Shown piece after piece: positions 56,497 through 64,000 of a stretch of DNA of 64,000 nucleotides. The stretch lies in the NCBI RefSeq assembly GCF_039539525.1, contig NZ_BAABDH010000041.1:1-64000 (forward strand), given 5' to 3'. This stretch comes from Hymenobacter algoricola. Its GTDB lineage: Bacteria > Bacteroidota > Bacteroidia > Cytophagales > Hymenobacteraceae. The notes below the pieces were generated by a model. That model was given only the letters and a program-made list of their open reading frames with translations. It made no database searches and was not told the DNA's origin. Numbering within the stretch: the stretch's first letter is position 1; each line of letters starts with the position of its first letter. Made by a program: the position numbers and the translations under genes.

Positions 56497-56527
56497 AAAA
56501 GCCCCGACCATCGGTCGAGGCTTCTTT
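56497..56527 (-). terminator. Imperfect intrinsic terminator
   Basis: AAAAGCCCCGACC / GGTCGAGGCTTCTTT with a 3-base loop and two irregular positions, ending the minus-strand run of element genes. Confidence 0.6.
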
Positions 56528-56624
56528 GTATTGCAATAGGGCCAGTACACACACCTTTATGAAGTCCCGGCCGGCGAATATAGTTAGCGACGCATAAAAT
56601 ACCAATAGCCCAGGCGCAGCCGCC

Positions 56625-57053
56625 TCATAACCGGAGCCAGAGTAGCAGACCCAGCAACAGCAGGGCCCCCGCAGCCTTTCCTGCCTGGTAGAGCTTGCCC
56701 GGGATGCGGTGCCGGGTGATGGCCTTGTCGATGCCCGCCGTTTGCGGATCGATGCCGACGTAGTACCAGCTCAGGCCGCGGCGCCGGTTCAGCGTCAGAT
56801 CAAACCAGAACCCGAAGGCGCAGGCCGCCATGAAAAAGCCGGCGGCAGCGTGCAGCATCGACCACAGGTCCGGTACCGAGAAGGAAGCCAAGGCCGCCAT
56901 AAAGCCCAGCGCGGTCATCCGGCCCCGGGTTTCCCACAGGTGGCTCACGTCGTACTCGCGCTGAATCTGGTAGGCATTGCTGCCCGCTTCAATACCAGCG
57001 TACACCAAGGCTCCGACTAGCAGAACGATGGGAGCAAGCAAGTGCCAGAGCAT
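56625..57053 (-). CDS. Membrane protein, 142 aa
   Basis: Three predicted helices (about 3-22, 48-66 with a polar stretch, 72-90, and the C-terminal KAAGALLLLGLLLWLRL at 124-141). The loop after helix 3 contains NRRRGLSWYYVGIDPQTAGIDKAITRHRIPG. Its ATG directly abuts the stop of the preceding gene (TAAATG), so the two are coupled. The family is not recognised; phage-type membrane protein is plausible from context. Confidence 0.8.
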   Translation of the reverse strand: MLWHLLAPIVLLVGALVYAGIEAGSNAYQIQREYDVSHLWETRGRMTALGFMAALASFSVPDLWSMLHAAAGFFMAACAFGFWFDLTLNRRRGLSWYYVGIDPQTAGIDKAITRHRIPGKLYQAGKAAGALLLLGLLLWLRL

Positions 57054-57479
57054 TTACTGCAGCCAGTAGGTAACACCGGCGCCCAGCGCGAAGGCAAACG
57101 TAACAATGCTGGCCAGGCAGACGGCCACGATGGGCCACACATCCGGAATGTAGGAGCCTACTTCCCCTTTACGGGTCAGCGCCCAGATCCACAACGCTAC
57201 CAGGGCCACGCCCACCAGCCACCAGACCGAGAAGCTGAGGTGAATAGCCAGCAGCACGGGTAGGGCGAAGTTGTTCAGCCGGTTCTCGTCGGCTTTGTCG
57301 CTACTGCCCTTTTTCTGAAAGCTGAAGTTGCCGCCCACCAGCGGGAAGATGGGAAACACCACCAGGGCCACGGCGGCGCAAAGGAAGCGGCCGGTACCCT
57401 CGGGCACGAAGACCACCATGGCGGTCAGGATCAGGAAGCAAAGGAGGAGGAAGGGCCAAACGGGCCAGTTCTTAAACAT
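57054..57479 (-). CDS. Membrane protein, 141 aa
   Basis: Four predicted helices: FLLLCFLILTAMVVFVP, FLCAAVALVVFPIFPLVGG, LPVLLAIHLSFSVWWLVGVALVALWIW and VWPIVAVCLASIVTFAFALGAG, with a charged loop QKKGSSDKADENRLNN between the second and third. It pairs with the following membrane gene. The family is not recognised. Confidence 0.8.
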   Translation of the reverse strand: MFKNWPVWPFLLLCFLILTAMVVFVPEGTGRFLCAAVALVVFPIFPLVGGNFSFQKKGSSDKADENRLNNFALPVLLAIHLSFSVWWLVGVALVALWIWALTRKGEVGSYIPDVWPIVAVCLASIVTFAFALGAGVTYWLQ

Positions 57480-57519
57480 GGTAGGAGGGGTTAGGTAAAA
57501 AAAAGGAAAGAGAGAGATG

Positions 57520-57542
57520 CTTCGGCGCTGCTCAGGATGACA
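57520..57542. repeat. Single arm of dispersed repeat family B, inside the element
   Basis: CTTCGGCGCTGCTCAGGATG followed by ACA resembles the right arm of the 5149-5250 element. It lies in the 66-bp gap between the amidase gene and the 141-residue membrane gene. Confidence 0.55.
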
Positions 57543-57545
57543 GAT

Positions 57546-58142
57546 CTACCAGAGCCAGTTGGCGCAGGCGTAGAAGTCGGGCAGGGCGTAGTACACGAGC
57601 CGGATGCCGGCCCCGTCCCGGCCGCCGCCGGCCCCGGTGTTGCCGGCGTTGACGTACCAGCCCCGCACCGGGCGGCCCTTGCGGATGGTGCGGCCGGCCA
57701 CGATGCCCCGGCCGATGTGCCCGATGCGCCCGAGGTTGGCGTAGTAGAAGCCGACCTGGTGGCCGGCGCGCAGGCTGTCCACGCTGCCCCGCTTGCCCCG
57801 CACGTAGTAGGTGCGCTTGGGGTCGAGAAACCAGTTGTAAGAGCCGGCGGCGCCTTTCGGTACCGGCAGCCCGCACGCTTTCTGCCCGGCCCACTGCGTC
57901 AGCCCACACCAGGGGGAGCGCAAGGGCACGCCGTTGGCCCGGGCCCAGGTGTCGATGAGTGGGCCGTCGTTGCGGCCGGTGGCTTCCCGGACGTAGAGGT
58001 GCGCCGCCGACCACTGCACGGTGCAGGCGGCCCGAGTAGCCTGCTGGGCCCGGGTTACTGACTGAGCGCGGCTACCAGCAGACAAGCCGCATAGAGCGAG
58101 AGCAAGCCCAACCAGACCTTTAAGTAGATGCTGTACTGACAT
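57546..58142 (-). CDS. Secreted CHAP/NlpC-like peptidoglycan amidase (endolysin-like)
   Basis: 198 residues. Signal peptide (1-26, SAGSRAQ). Cys79 in RSPWCGLTQWAG and His142 in GRIGHIGRGIV have the order and spacing of a CHAP/NlpC-type cysteine peptidase; the C-terminal GWYVNAGNTGAGGGRDGAGIRLVYYALPDFYACANWLW carries conserved aromatic residues. It probably cleaves cell-wall cross-links during lysis or injection. The first 88 bp overlap the preceding membrane-protein gene in another frame. Confidence 0.85.
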   Translation of the reverse strand: MSVQHLLKGLVGLALALCGLSAGSRAQSVTRAQQATRAACTVQWSAAHLYVREATGRNDGPLIDTWARANGVPLRSPWCGLTQWAGQKACGLPVPKGAAGSYNWFLDPKRTYYVRGKRGSVDSLRAGHQVGFYYANLGRIGHIGRGIVAGRTIRKGRPVRGWYVNAGNTGAGGGRDGAGIRLVYYALPDFYACANWLW

Positions 58143-58552
58143 TCTTCAGAGAGTTGAACGGTGGAATCCTCGGCCACAAAGCCGGAGGTGAAGTGCCGTT
58201 TGGCCCACGGCGGCAGGCCCGGGGTGATGCAGTGCATCAGCGACCAGACCACCATGATGATGCCGCAGAAGTAACCCGAGCCCGCCAGGAAGATGCTGAG
58301 CACGGCCCCCAGCTGCTTGGCGCCGCCGGCCTGCTGGGCCGCCGCGACCTGGGTGCCGTCCAGGTCGGGGCCGCCGGCCACGAGGGGCGGCGCGTCGTGC
58401 ACCCAGAAGAGCAGCGTTTGCAGCAGGCCGGGCACGAACACGTAGAGGATCAGAATAGCCAGGCCCAGCACCAGCGGGATGCGGCGGCGCCAGTAGCTCA
58501 GGAAGCGCTGCAGCGGGGTGCAGTCAGGGGCAGAAGCCAGTTGCTCAGACAT
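58055..58552 (-). CDS. Three-helix membrane protein, 165 aa (holin-like position)
   Basis: Predicted helices at about 27-50 (PLVLGLAILILYVFVPGLLQTLLF), 82-106 (LGAVLSIFLAGSGYFCGIIMVVWSL) and 143-163 (YLKVWLGLLSLYAACLLVAALS), the last one encoded by DNA that also encodes the signal peptide of the amidase. Position directly before the amidase resembles a lysis cassette, in which a small membrane protein releases the endolysin, but the protein is larger than most holins. The family is not recognised. Confidence 0.8.
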   Translation of the reverse strand: MSEQLASAPDCTPLQRFLSYWRRRIPLVLGLAILILYVFVPGLLQTLLFWVHDAPPLVAGGPDLDGTQVAAAQQAGGAKQLGAVLSIFLAGSGYFCGIIMVVWSLMHCITPGLPPWAKRHFTSGFVAEDSTVQLSEECQYSIYLKVWLGLLSLYAACLLVAALSQ

Positions 58553-58573
58553 AAGGAAAAGGGATTAGGTGAA

Positions 58574-59230
58574 TTACTTTTTCTCCACGGCTACCGCTTC
58601 CAGGGCCGTGGTCGTAGTGTTGGGGTTCTTGTTTTTCAGGTCGACAAAGACTTTGCGCGGCTTCCAGAACTGCCACCAGTGCTTGGCGTCGCGCATCGAG
58701 TAGGCGCGCACGTCGAACTCGTTGCGGATGGAGTACTTCACCGACAGGCTGTCATCGGTCACGATGCCGGTCAGCGACAGCCAGGGGTCTTTGAAGGTGC
58801 CGGCCCGCGCCGGCTTGGCCACGATGCCGGCGGCGGTAGCCCGGTGCACGGTCGTGTCGCGTAGGGCCACGGTGGGCAGCACTTGTCCGGTCTGGGTCTG
58901 TACCCGCTGGGCCTGTAGCAGCTGGGCATTGCGGCCGAACTCCTTGCGCAGCTGGTCCCGTACTTCGGCCGCCAACCCGGCCTTGACCTGCTTGAGCACG
59001 GCCGCCGAAATGGTGGGCGTCACGACCCGCACGGTTTCGCGGCCCTGCGCATCCACCGAGCGGGTGACGGGCTGCGCGGCGTAGAGGGTGATGATGCTCT
59101 GCTTCTCGGCCTGCGTGACCCGGTTCAGGTCGTAGAGGTAGTAAATCAGGCCGCCGGCAATGCCGAGCAACAGCACGAGCACCAGCGAGCGGTAGGCATA
59201 GAGGCGGGTCAACACAGAAACCAACGGCAT
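58574..59230 (-). CDS. Single-pass membrane protein, 218 aa (spanin-like layout)
   Basis: One N-terminal membrane helix (about 14-33, SLVLVLLLGIAGGLIYYLY), then a helical stretch with KQVKAGLAAEVRDQLRKEFGRNAQLLQAQRVQ, and a beta-rich C-terminal domain KYSIRNEFDVRAYSMRDAKHWWQFWKPRKVFVDLKNKNPNTTTTALEAV. Similar membrane-anchored proteins with a coiled coil occur in Bacteroidota phage lysis regions; a spanin-like role is an inference from layout only. Confidence 0.8.
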   Translation of the reverse strand: MPLVSVLTRLYAYRSLVLVLLLGIAGGLIYYLYDLNRVTQAEKQSIITLYAAQPVTRSVDAQGRETVRVVTPTISAAVLKQVKAGLAAEVRDQLRKEFGRNAQLLQAQRVQTQTGQVLPTVALRDTTVHRATAAGIVAKPARAGTFKDPWLSLTGIVTDDSLSVKYSIRNEFDVRAYSMRDAKHWWQFWKPRKVFVDLKNKNPNTTTTALEAVAVEKK

Positions 59231-59234
59231 GGCG

Positions 59235-59870
59235 TTAATCGGAAAGGGTGAAGGAGAGATCCCGGCGGTAGCCTTCCAGCTCCGTCGTGTTCAGGTCGGT
59301 CAGCGTGCGGCGGTCCGTGCACCAGTTCAGCATCAGCACGGCCAGGGGCTTGTCTTTCTTGCCGCGGATAAGCAGCGCCACACTGGTTTCGTACTCGCGC
59401 TCATTCATCAGGCGGCCCATTTCGAAGTCCAGCACGTTGTCCGGATTCATGCAGTAGTAGGCCTGCTTGGCCGCGCCATCGAGGGCCAGCACCAGGTGGG
59501 GGAAGTCCGACATGAGCAGGCTCTGGCTGGCCGATTTCCAGCGGCCCATGCCCACGCGGCCAAGCGACTCGCTGACCATGCTCATCTTCTTGATCGAGTC
59601 GTTGCCTTCGAAGAATTCCCCGTTGTGCAGGCGGTAGAGGCTGATGTGGTCCGCTTTCGTTTCCAGGCAGATGCGCTCGGTGGCCTGGTCGAGCAGCACC
59701 TGCTTTTCGGCCAGGTACACGAAGGAGCTTTGCTTGGCTTTCTTGCGGTTTTCGCGCCACTGGGTGATGGTCGTTTTGATCATGTCCAGCACGAGCAGGA
59801 ACACGGCGAAAGCCACCCCGCCTAAAGCAGCATAGAGTTTGTCGGCGGAGATGGAGGCAAGATTAGGCAC
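59235..59870 (-). CDS. Membrane-anchored GAF-like-domain protein, 211 aa
   Basis: Starts with GTG at 59870 (VPNLASISADKLYAALGG), the only start near a membrane helix (about 12-33, LYAALGGVAFAVFLLVLDMI). A soluble alpha/beta domain follows: RENRKKAKQSSFVYLAEKQVLLDQATERICLETKADHISLYRLHNGEFFEGNDSIKKMSMVSESLGRVGMGRW, whose pattern looks like a GAF-type sensor domain. Similar proteins recur in Bacteroidota prophages, unnamed. Stop lies 4 bp from the next start. Confidence 0.82.
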   Translation of the reverse strand: MPNLASISADKLYAALGGVAFAVFLLVLDMIKTTITQWRENRKKAKQSSFVYLAEKQVLLDQATERICLETKADHISLYRLHNGEFFEGNDSIKKMSMVSESLGRVGMGRWKSASQSLLMSDFPHLVLALDGAAKQAYYCMNPDNVLDFEMGRLMNEREYETSVALLIRGKKDKPLAVLMLNWCTDRRTLTDLNTTELEGYRRDLSFTLSD

Positions 59871-59944
59871 TGACAGCGTCGATAACGGTGGTAGGTTTGG
59901 ATAGGCGTTGCAGTAGGCAGTGGGTCGGAGCGGGCGGCGGGGCC

Positions 59945-60034
59945 TTAGGGCTGGCGCAGCACCACGTACACGGCGCGGGCCACCATACAGAGCAGCAGCG
60001 CCAGCAGGGCCATGGTGCAGGCCGGGGGCAGCAT
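59945..60034 (-). CDS. 29-aa membrane peptide coupled by TAATG
   Basis: MLPPACTMALLALLLCMVAR followed by AVYVVLRQP: a single hydrophobic helix with a basic end. Its ATG overlaps the stop of the 162-residue gene upstream as TAATG, the same junction used at two other gene borders in this run, which argues for real translation. Too short for standard gene calling. A small phage membrane peptide of lysis or regulatory type is plausible; no family is recognised. Confidence 0.55.
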   Translation of the reverse strand: MLPPACTMALLALLLCMVARAVYVVLRQP

Positions 60035-60522
60035 TAGCCGGTGTAGCGGCTAAAGGGCGGAAACTGGGCCGCGTACATATGCTGCTCAATAAGCTGAGTC
60101 AGGATTACGGGCCCGTTTTTCATGGCGTACTCGAACGCATCGCCCTGCAGATAGGCCGTGTCATCGTCGGCGTAGCGGGCGCAGACGGCGGCCCAGTCCG
60201 CATCTATTTGCAAGGCCGGGTTGCGGATGGCGAGCACGCCGGTGGGATTGGCTTCGGTGGGCGGCCCCATGATGGTGTTGTTATTGGCCACCAGCCGCAC
60301 CGGGTAGCCACGCAGGTTCAGCGGCTCGCCCACTTCGCCGTTGTGGCTGGCGTGCAGCGTGACTTCGACCTGGATAAAGAACTCGGCCTGGTAGCCGTTG
60401 TGGGGCGGCTGTAGAAAGCCCTGGCCGACGCATTCTGCCACCTGGGTGTAGCGGGTGTCCTGGGTCTGGTGGTCGTTTACTCGGATACGTACGGGCTGGC
60501 GGGTGCCGGGAAAGTTTTTCAT
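60034..60522 (-). CDS. Hypothetical phage-element protein, 162 aa
   Basis: Soluble beta-rich protein from MKNFPGTRQPVRIRVNDHQTQDTRYTQVAECVGQGFLQPPHNGYQAEFFIQVEVTLHASHNG, with ALQIDADWAAVCARYADDDTAYLQGDAFEYAMKNGPVILTQLIEQHMYAAQFPPFSRYTG at the end. Start by position 10 bp after the previous stop. Ends in the TAATG junction with the 29-residue peptide. The fold is unknown; appendage or baseplate accessory is a guess from neighbours. Confidence 0.8.
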   Translation of the reverse strand: MKNFPGTRQPVRIRVNDHQTQDTRYTQVAECVGQGFLQPPHNGYQAEFFIQVEVTLHASHNGEVGEPLNLRGYPVRLVANNNTIMGPPTEANPTGVLAIRNPALQIDADWAAVCARYADDDTAYLQGDAFEYAMKNGPVILTQLIEQHMYAAQFPPFSRYTG

Positions 60523-60532
60523 GGTGAAGTGG

Positions 60533-61264
60533 TTAAGGCAGGGAATCGAGGTAGGGATGCCACTCGCCGCGCACCTTGTCCGGCGAGACGCCGGCCGTGA
60601 CCGGCCACGCCAGCACGGAGCGAATGAGGGTATTGGGCACGAACGGAATACCGCCACCGTAGCCGCCGCTGAAGAGGAATACCGGCTCGTTGGCAAATAC
60701 ACCCGGGTCTACGTGGCCGAAATCCGAGGAAAAAGAGGCTTCGGGCGCCTGCGGGGTGATGAGCCGCAGCGTTGGCTCGGCCGGGTCGTTGTCGTGGTTG
60801 AGGAAATAAGCCAGGCTGTTGGCTTCTCCCGGCGCGAGCATATAGTGCGAAATGCTGCTCCCCAGACCAGCCGGCGAATTGCTGCGGAAAATGAACTGTG
60901 ACCCGTCTGTGTAGGAGTCGACGTGCCCTGGCCCGGCGCCGGAACCGTTGCCCAGCGTCATCAGGTAGTGCTGCCCCGCGTAGTCGGGTGCGGCAAACTG
61001 GAACGCGAAAACCATGTTGCTGCTGGTGTTGAGCAGATGGTCGGTGATGGCTAGTTGCGTCGCGCCGTCAAATACCCAGGCTTTTTTTCCACCTGGGTAG
61101 GTGTTGGTCAACGGGAGGGAGCCGCTGCCGGTGCAATGTCCGGCGCCGCGGTGGTCCCGAATCAGGTTGGAGCTACCGGCCAGCAGCCAGATGCTCGGCT
61201 GCGGCCCGCCGGGCTGGGCTAGTGCGGGCGGCGGCGGCGTGTGGAAGTAATAGTAGTCCGACAT
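60533..61264 (-). CDS. LamG-like appendage protein, 243 aa
   Basis: Pro-rich start (MSDYYYFHTPPPPALAQPGGPQPS), then a domain rich in Gly, Asn and aromatic residues: AWVFDGATQLAITDHLLNTSSNMVFAFQFAAPDYAGQHYLMTLG, in the style of concanavalin/LamG carbohydrate-binding domains, and RSVLAWPVTAGVSPDKVRGEWHPYLDSLP. Placed right behind the tail-fibre-like gene with a one-base overlap (TAATG), it probably forms part of the receptor-binding apparatus. The family is not confirmed. Confidence 0.8.
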   Translation of the reverse strand: MSDYYYFHTPPPPALAQPGGPQPSIWLLAGSSNLIRDHRGAGHCTGSGSLPLTNTYPGGKKAWVFDGATQLAITDHLLNTSSNMVFAFQFAAPDYAGQHYLMTLGNGSGAGPGHVDSYTDGSQFIFRSNSPAGLGSSISHYMLAPGEANSLAYFLNHDNDPAEPTLRLITPQAPEASFSSDFGHVDPGVFANEPVFLFSGGYGGGIPFVPNTLIRSVLAWPVTAGVSPDKVRGEWHPYLDSLP

Positions 61265-63468
61265 TACACCTGAATCATGACAACGGTACCGGGTGCGCCA
61301 CTTTGCGCCTGCCCCACGATGCTGGCCACATCCCCCAGCTGCAGATTGTTGAGGGCGGGCACTTCCACTCCGTTCACCTTAAAGAGGAAGCCTGACACCA
61401 TCCCGCCCGCACTTTCTGTGACGTAACTGCCCACCTGGCCCGGGCGCAGAATGGGCAGCACGTTGGTGTAAGAAGCCGCCCCCGCCGGGAAGGAGGCCAC
61501 CAGCCGGGTTTTGCCCCGCACCGTGACCGGGTAGTTTTCGCCGTCAGCCGTGCGTACCGTCAGCACGCCGGTGGCCGGGTCGTAGAGCGGCGCAATCAGG
61601 TCGTCCGCGTTCGGGTCGCCGGGACCGCCGCCGCCCGTAGCTGGCAGGTTGGAGGGCAGCTCTACGATGGTCACCCGGACGTCAATCGTGCCAATAGTCG
61701 CCCCCGCGTGACGGGCCAGGGTAGTTCCCGCTGGCCCTGCAACCGAATCAGTGGAAGTATTCGAAACGGTTACCGCGCTGGAAACTTCAATCCGGCCCGA
61801 GTCTTCCATCACCAGCGTAGGCAGCAAGGTGTTGGTATAGGTGCCCGTTTTCAACCGCACGATAGAATTTCCAGCAGCCCTGACCGCGTTACTTAGAGCA
61901 AAACCGGTGTTCGTCGGATTAATGAAGTTGGCATAGACTTCTACGACAGCGCTGCCATCCGTTCGCACCGGGGCCAGATAGTACCCCGTCGAATTTTCCA
62001 TTCTAAATTCCACGTACGCCGTGTCGCTGGCCCACACCAGCTGGCCGCCCCCGGTCAGGGAGAAACCCGAGTAGTAGAAGCGGCTGTTCTGCGTCACCCG
62101 CGCCCCGATGCCGCCCTGCGCGTTGAACAGACCGGTTAGATGCACGGTAGCGCCGTTGGCGACGGTGAGGGTGGTGCCGCCTTCGCCCTGGCTCAACATG
62201 TCGATATTTTCCAGCGTCACATTCGTAGCCGAGCCGGTGAAGGAGCCAAACCGTTTCGTATTGGCGTAGGAGGAGCCGCCCAGCACCTTGGCAAAGACGC
62301 TGGCCCCAAGGTCGGTGATCAGATCCACCTTCAGCGGGATGCCGTTGGTGTGGTAGGTGACGCCGTTTTTTAGAACCCAGGTGGCGCTGTTGATGCCGTT
62401 GAGCAGGCTGACCACGTCCCCCTCCGAAGGCAGGAAATTGTTTAGCTCGAACGCCGACAGGTACTGCACCTGGCCGTTGCGGCTGAACCGGCCGGCCACG
62501 GCACCCGCCTTGGCTTCCAGCGTAACCAGGCGCGCGCCGTGTACGGCAAACTGCTCGGCCGTTACCTCCCCGCCGCCGGTGGCGCGGGGGGTGGTCACGT
62601 CATTCACCAGGTCGTAGCTGACCGACACCCACTTCACCCCGTTCCACTCCAGCGCGTTTTCCAGATCGTAGGCGGTGGGGCTGATGCCGCGTACTACAAC
62701 CGACGGCAGCGGATTGCCCTGCTCATCGTCGCGCCGCTCCACCCGGTACTGGGTGGCCCGCACTTTATTGCCAGCAGCTAGCATGCTGGCCAGCTCTACC
62801 GACACAGTGATTTCGGCGGGCAGCGTGGTGCCTTCCGGAGACAACTCTTCCCAGTTCAGGTCACTCGCCAGGCCTGTGGGCGCGGGGATACCTGCATCGT
62901 CGAAGACATCGACGCTGAGCAGCTTCCTGGCCTGGAACAGGCGCAGCTTGCCCTGCAGGACATGCTTGACCTCAAAGCCCGCCGGGTAGTCGCCTTTGGC
63001 TGGGAAAGGCGTGAAATACTCGCGCCCAGCCAGCTGCGCGGCTACAGTGCCGGCTGCTACCCAGTTCGCCTTCACCGTACGCGTGGTGAGGCCCGCATCG
63101 GCCATCACGGTCAGGGCGCCCTCCGGGTCGATAGCCACTACGAACTGCACTTTTCTGCCCGGGGCGCCGGCGGCGGCCTCCGCGACTCCGGAGTCGTTGC
63201 GTACGGTGCATACGACTTCCGGACAGAGCGTTTTAGGGTCCAGGCTCTGCCGGGTGCTGGCATCGGTTGGCATGCCGGTGAAGGGCTGCAGGTATTCCAC
63301 GACCTTGTTGGCGCCGCGCAGGCCGTTGGCGTGGCGTACGCCCAGGCGTCCCACCCGCGCTTTGCGGTCCTTGCCGGTGGCTGCATTGCGCACCAGCACC
63401 AGCGCGTTTTCCGGCAGCAGGCCCGCGCCTTCGAAGTCGGGGATACTATCGTTGAGTTCGTAGCTCAT
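61264..63468 (-). CDS. Tail-fibre-like appendage protein, 734 aa
   Basis: From MSYELNDSIPDFEGAGLLPEN. The N-terminal third contains short beta-rich units and NALVLVRNAATGKDRKARVGRLGV; the middle (about 390-640) is a repetitive Thr/Ser/Gly/Asn-rich series like a beta-helix (NVTLENIDMLSQGEGGTTLTVANGATVHLTGLFNAQGGIGARVT), typical of phage tail spikes and fibres; the C terminus has an Ig-like segment. It likely recognises the host surface. Linked to both neighbours by TAATG. No catalytic residues are obvious. Confidence 0.85.
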   Translation of the reverse strand: MSYELNDSIPDFEGAGLLPENALVLVRNAATGKDRKARVGRLGVRHANGLRGANKVVEYLQPFTGMPTDASTRQSLDPKTLCPEVVCTVRNDSGVAEAAAGAPGRKVQFVVAIDPEGALTVMADAGLTTRTVKANWVAAGTVAAQLAGREYFTPFPAKGDYPAGFEVKHVLQGKLRLFQARKLLSVDVFDDAGIPAPTGLASDLNWEELSPEGTTLPAEITVSVELASMLAAGNKVRATQYRVERRDDEQGNPLPSVVVRGISPTAYDLENALEWNGVKWVSVSYDLVNDVTTPRATGGGEVTAEQFAVHGARLVTLEAKAGAVAGRFSRNGQVQYLSAFELNNFLPSEGDVVSLLNGINSATWVLKNGVTYHTNGIPLKVDLITDLGASVFAKVLGGSSYANTKRFGSFTGSATNVTLENIDMLSQGEGGTTLTVANGATVHLTGLFNAQGGIGARVTQNSRFYYSGFSLTGGGQLVWASDTAYVEFRMENSTGYYLAPVRTDGSAVVEVYANFINPTNTGFALSNAVRAAGNSIVRLKTGTYTNTLLPTLVMEDSGRIEVSSAVTVSNTSTDSVAGPAGTTLARHAGATIGTIDVRVTIVELPSNLPATGGGGPGDPNADDLIAPLYDPATGVLTVRTADGENYPVTVRGKTRLVASFPAGAASYTNVLPILRPGQVGSYVTESAGGMVSGFLFKVNGVEVPALNNLQLGDVASIVGQAQSGAPGTVVMIQV

Positions 63469-64000
63469 TACACCTTTACTTTTAGGTACTCGTCGTTGAC
63501 CAGCAGGTACTCGTTGGCATTCGGCGGGGGCAGCAGGCCCGCATCGTGGCCGTTGCCGACGCCGAGCCATTCCACTTGCTCCAGCGCCACGGCGCCGCCG
63601 GTGAGCGGAGACGCCCGCTGCTCGGCGACCTGGTACACCTCATCGGTGGTATAGCGCTGGCCGTTGACACGCAGGTAGTCGAGCCGGCAGATCAGGTAGA
63701 GCTTCTCGTGCAGGTAATCCGGCAGGCCGTAGGTTTCCAGCAGCGTTTTGCGCTGGGCCGTCGAGGCCAGCACCGTCGCTGCGCCGTTGCTGTTGCGGTG
63801 CACGTTGAGCGTGCCGGCGGGCTTGAGCCGAAAGAAGGTGGCTTCCACCCTCAGGCGGGGCAGCACGCCGGCCGCGTAGGGCGTCCAGACCATGCCGTAG
63901 CCGTTGTCGGTGTTTTTGTACTCCACCACCACGGTGTTTTCATGCTCTTCGGCCAGATACAGCGGCTCGGATACCGCCTCCGCATCCGGCCAGCCGGCCC
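63468..64000 (-). CDS. Phage-element protein, C-terminal part (runs off the right edge)
   Basis: The frame is open to position 64000, so the N terminus lies outside the window. The visible 177 residues include GYGMVWTPYAAGVLPRLRVEATFFRLKPAGTLNVHRNSNGAATVLASTAQRKTLLETYGLPDYLHEKLYLICRLDYLRVNG, suggesting a compact phage structural protein. Its stop overlaps the tail-fibre-like start as TAATG. The family is not recognised. Confidence 0.8.
   Translation of the reverse strand, partial: AGWPDAEAVSEPLYLAEEHENTVVVEYKNTDNGYGMVWTPYAAGVLPRLRVEATFFRLKPAGTLNVHRNSNGAATVLASTAQRKTLLETYGLPDYLHEKLYLICRLDYLRVNGQRYTTDEVYQVAEQRASPLTGGAVALEQVEWLGVGNGHDAGLLPPPNANEYLLVNDEYLKVKV

Noticed and set aside
61264..63468. 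Diversity-generating retroelement target in the tail-fibre-like gene
   Set aside because: No reverse transcriptase or template repeat is seen in the window.

Overview
The window is GC-rich (mostly above 60 %) chromosomal DNA of a Bacteroidota member of the Cytophagales, most likely a Hymenobacter-like organism. I infer this from protein families (DUF349, DUF2911, TlpA/DUF4369, PorT-like barrels, TonB-C proteins with YwqK-like repeats), from promoters of the Bacteroidota type (TTG, about 19 bp, TAnnTTTG), from the absence of clear Shine-Dalgarno sequences, and from dispersed hairpin repeats between genes. No database search was possible; gene names rest on motifs read in the sequence.

Region 1 (1-53.1 kb) is housekeeping chromosome in short transcription units on both strands. 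The left edge holds a type I restriction HsdR-N-like nuclease gene whose 5' end looks joined to the tail of an insertion sequence. Then follow thyA, a PLP class IV lyase/aminotransferase, dprA, a MerR regulator, alaS, a helix-turn-helix protein with repeated operator-like sites, a TonB-C protein, gatB, a TlpA-like lipoprotein thioredoxin, a hotdog thioesterase, pcm, a polyprenyl-phosphate sugar transferase, a secreted protein whose frame is shifted by -1 at a G GGA AAA heptamer, riboflavin synthase, a PAP2 phosphatase, hemF, a GNAT enzyme, a fused alpha-beta 2-oxoacid dehydrogenase E1, a BamA/TamA-like outer membrane protein, a SpoU-type RNA methyltransferase, an operon of ECF sigma factor, membrane anti-sigma-like protein and outer membrane barrel, a CoA-binding protein, a flavoprotein, a second thioesterase preceded by an apparently orphan cobalamin riboswitch, an MHS-type permease, tryptophan 2,3-dioxygenase, the serine dehydratase beta-type subunit, a TolC/HlyD export pair, gpsA, maf, a DUF1015 protein, pdxH, a YqgE protein and a large DUF349 protein.

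Region 2 (53.1-64 kb) is an integrated element. It starts at a tRNA-Thr(TGT) gene followed at once by a tyrosine recombinase. Behind it are an AT-rich foreign membrane-protein gene with a terminator and short upstream ORF resembling an attenuator, and then a minus-strand run of phage-like genes cut by the right edge. Read in transcription order these are two tail or appendage proteins, a LamG-like appendage protein, a 162-residue protein, an overlooked 29-codon membrane peptide, membrane-anchored proteins, a secreted CHAP/NlpC-like amidase and more small membrane proteins. Start and stop codons are linked repeatedly by TAATG. I see no capsid, portal or terminase genes, so prophage versus other phage-tail-bearing element is undecided.

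The best candidates for something undescribed are the riboswitch without a B12 gene, the -1 frameshift gene, the AT-rich membrane gene with its leader, and the lysis/appendage module with its 29-residue peptide.
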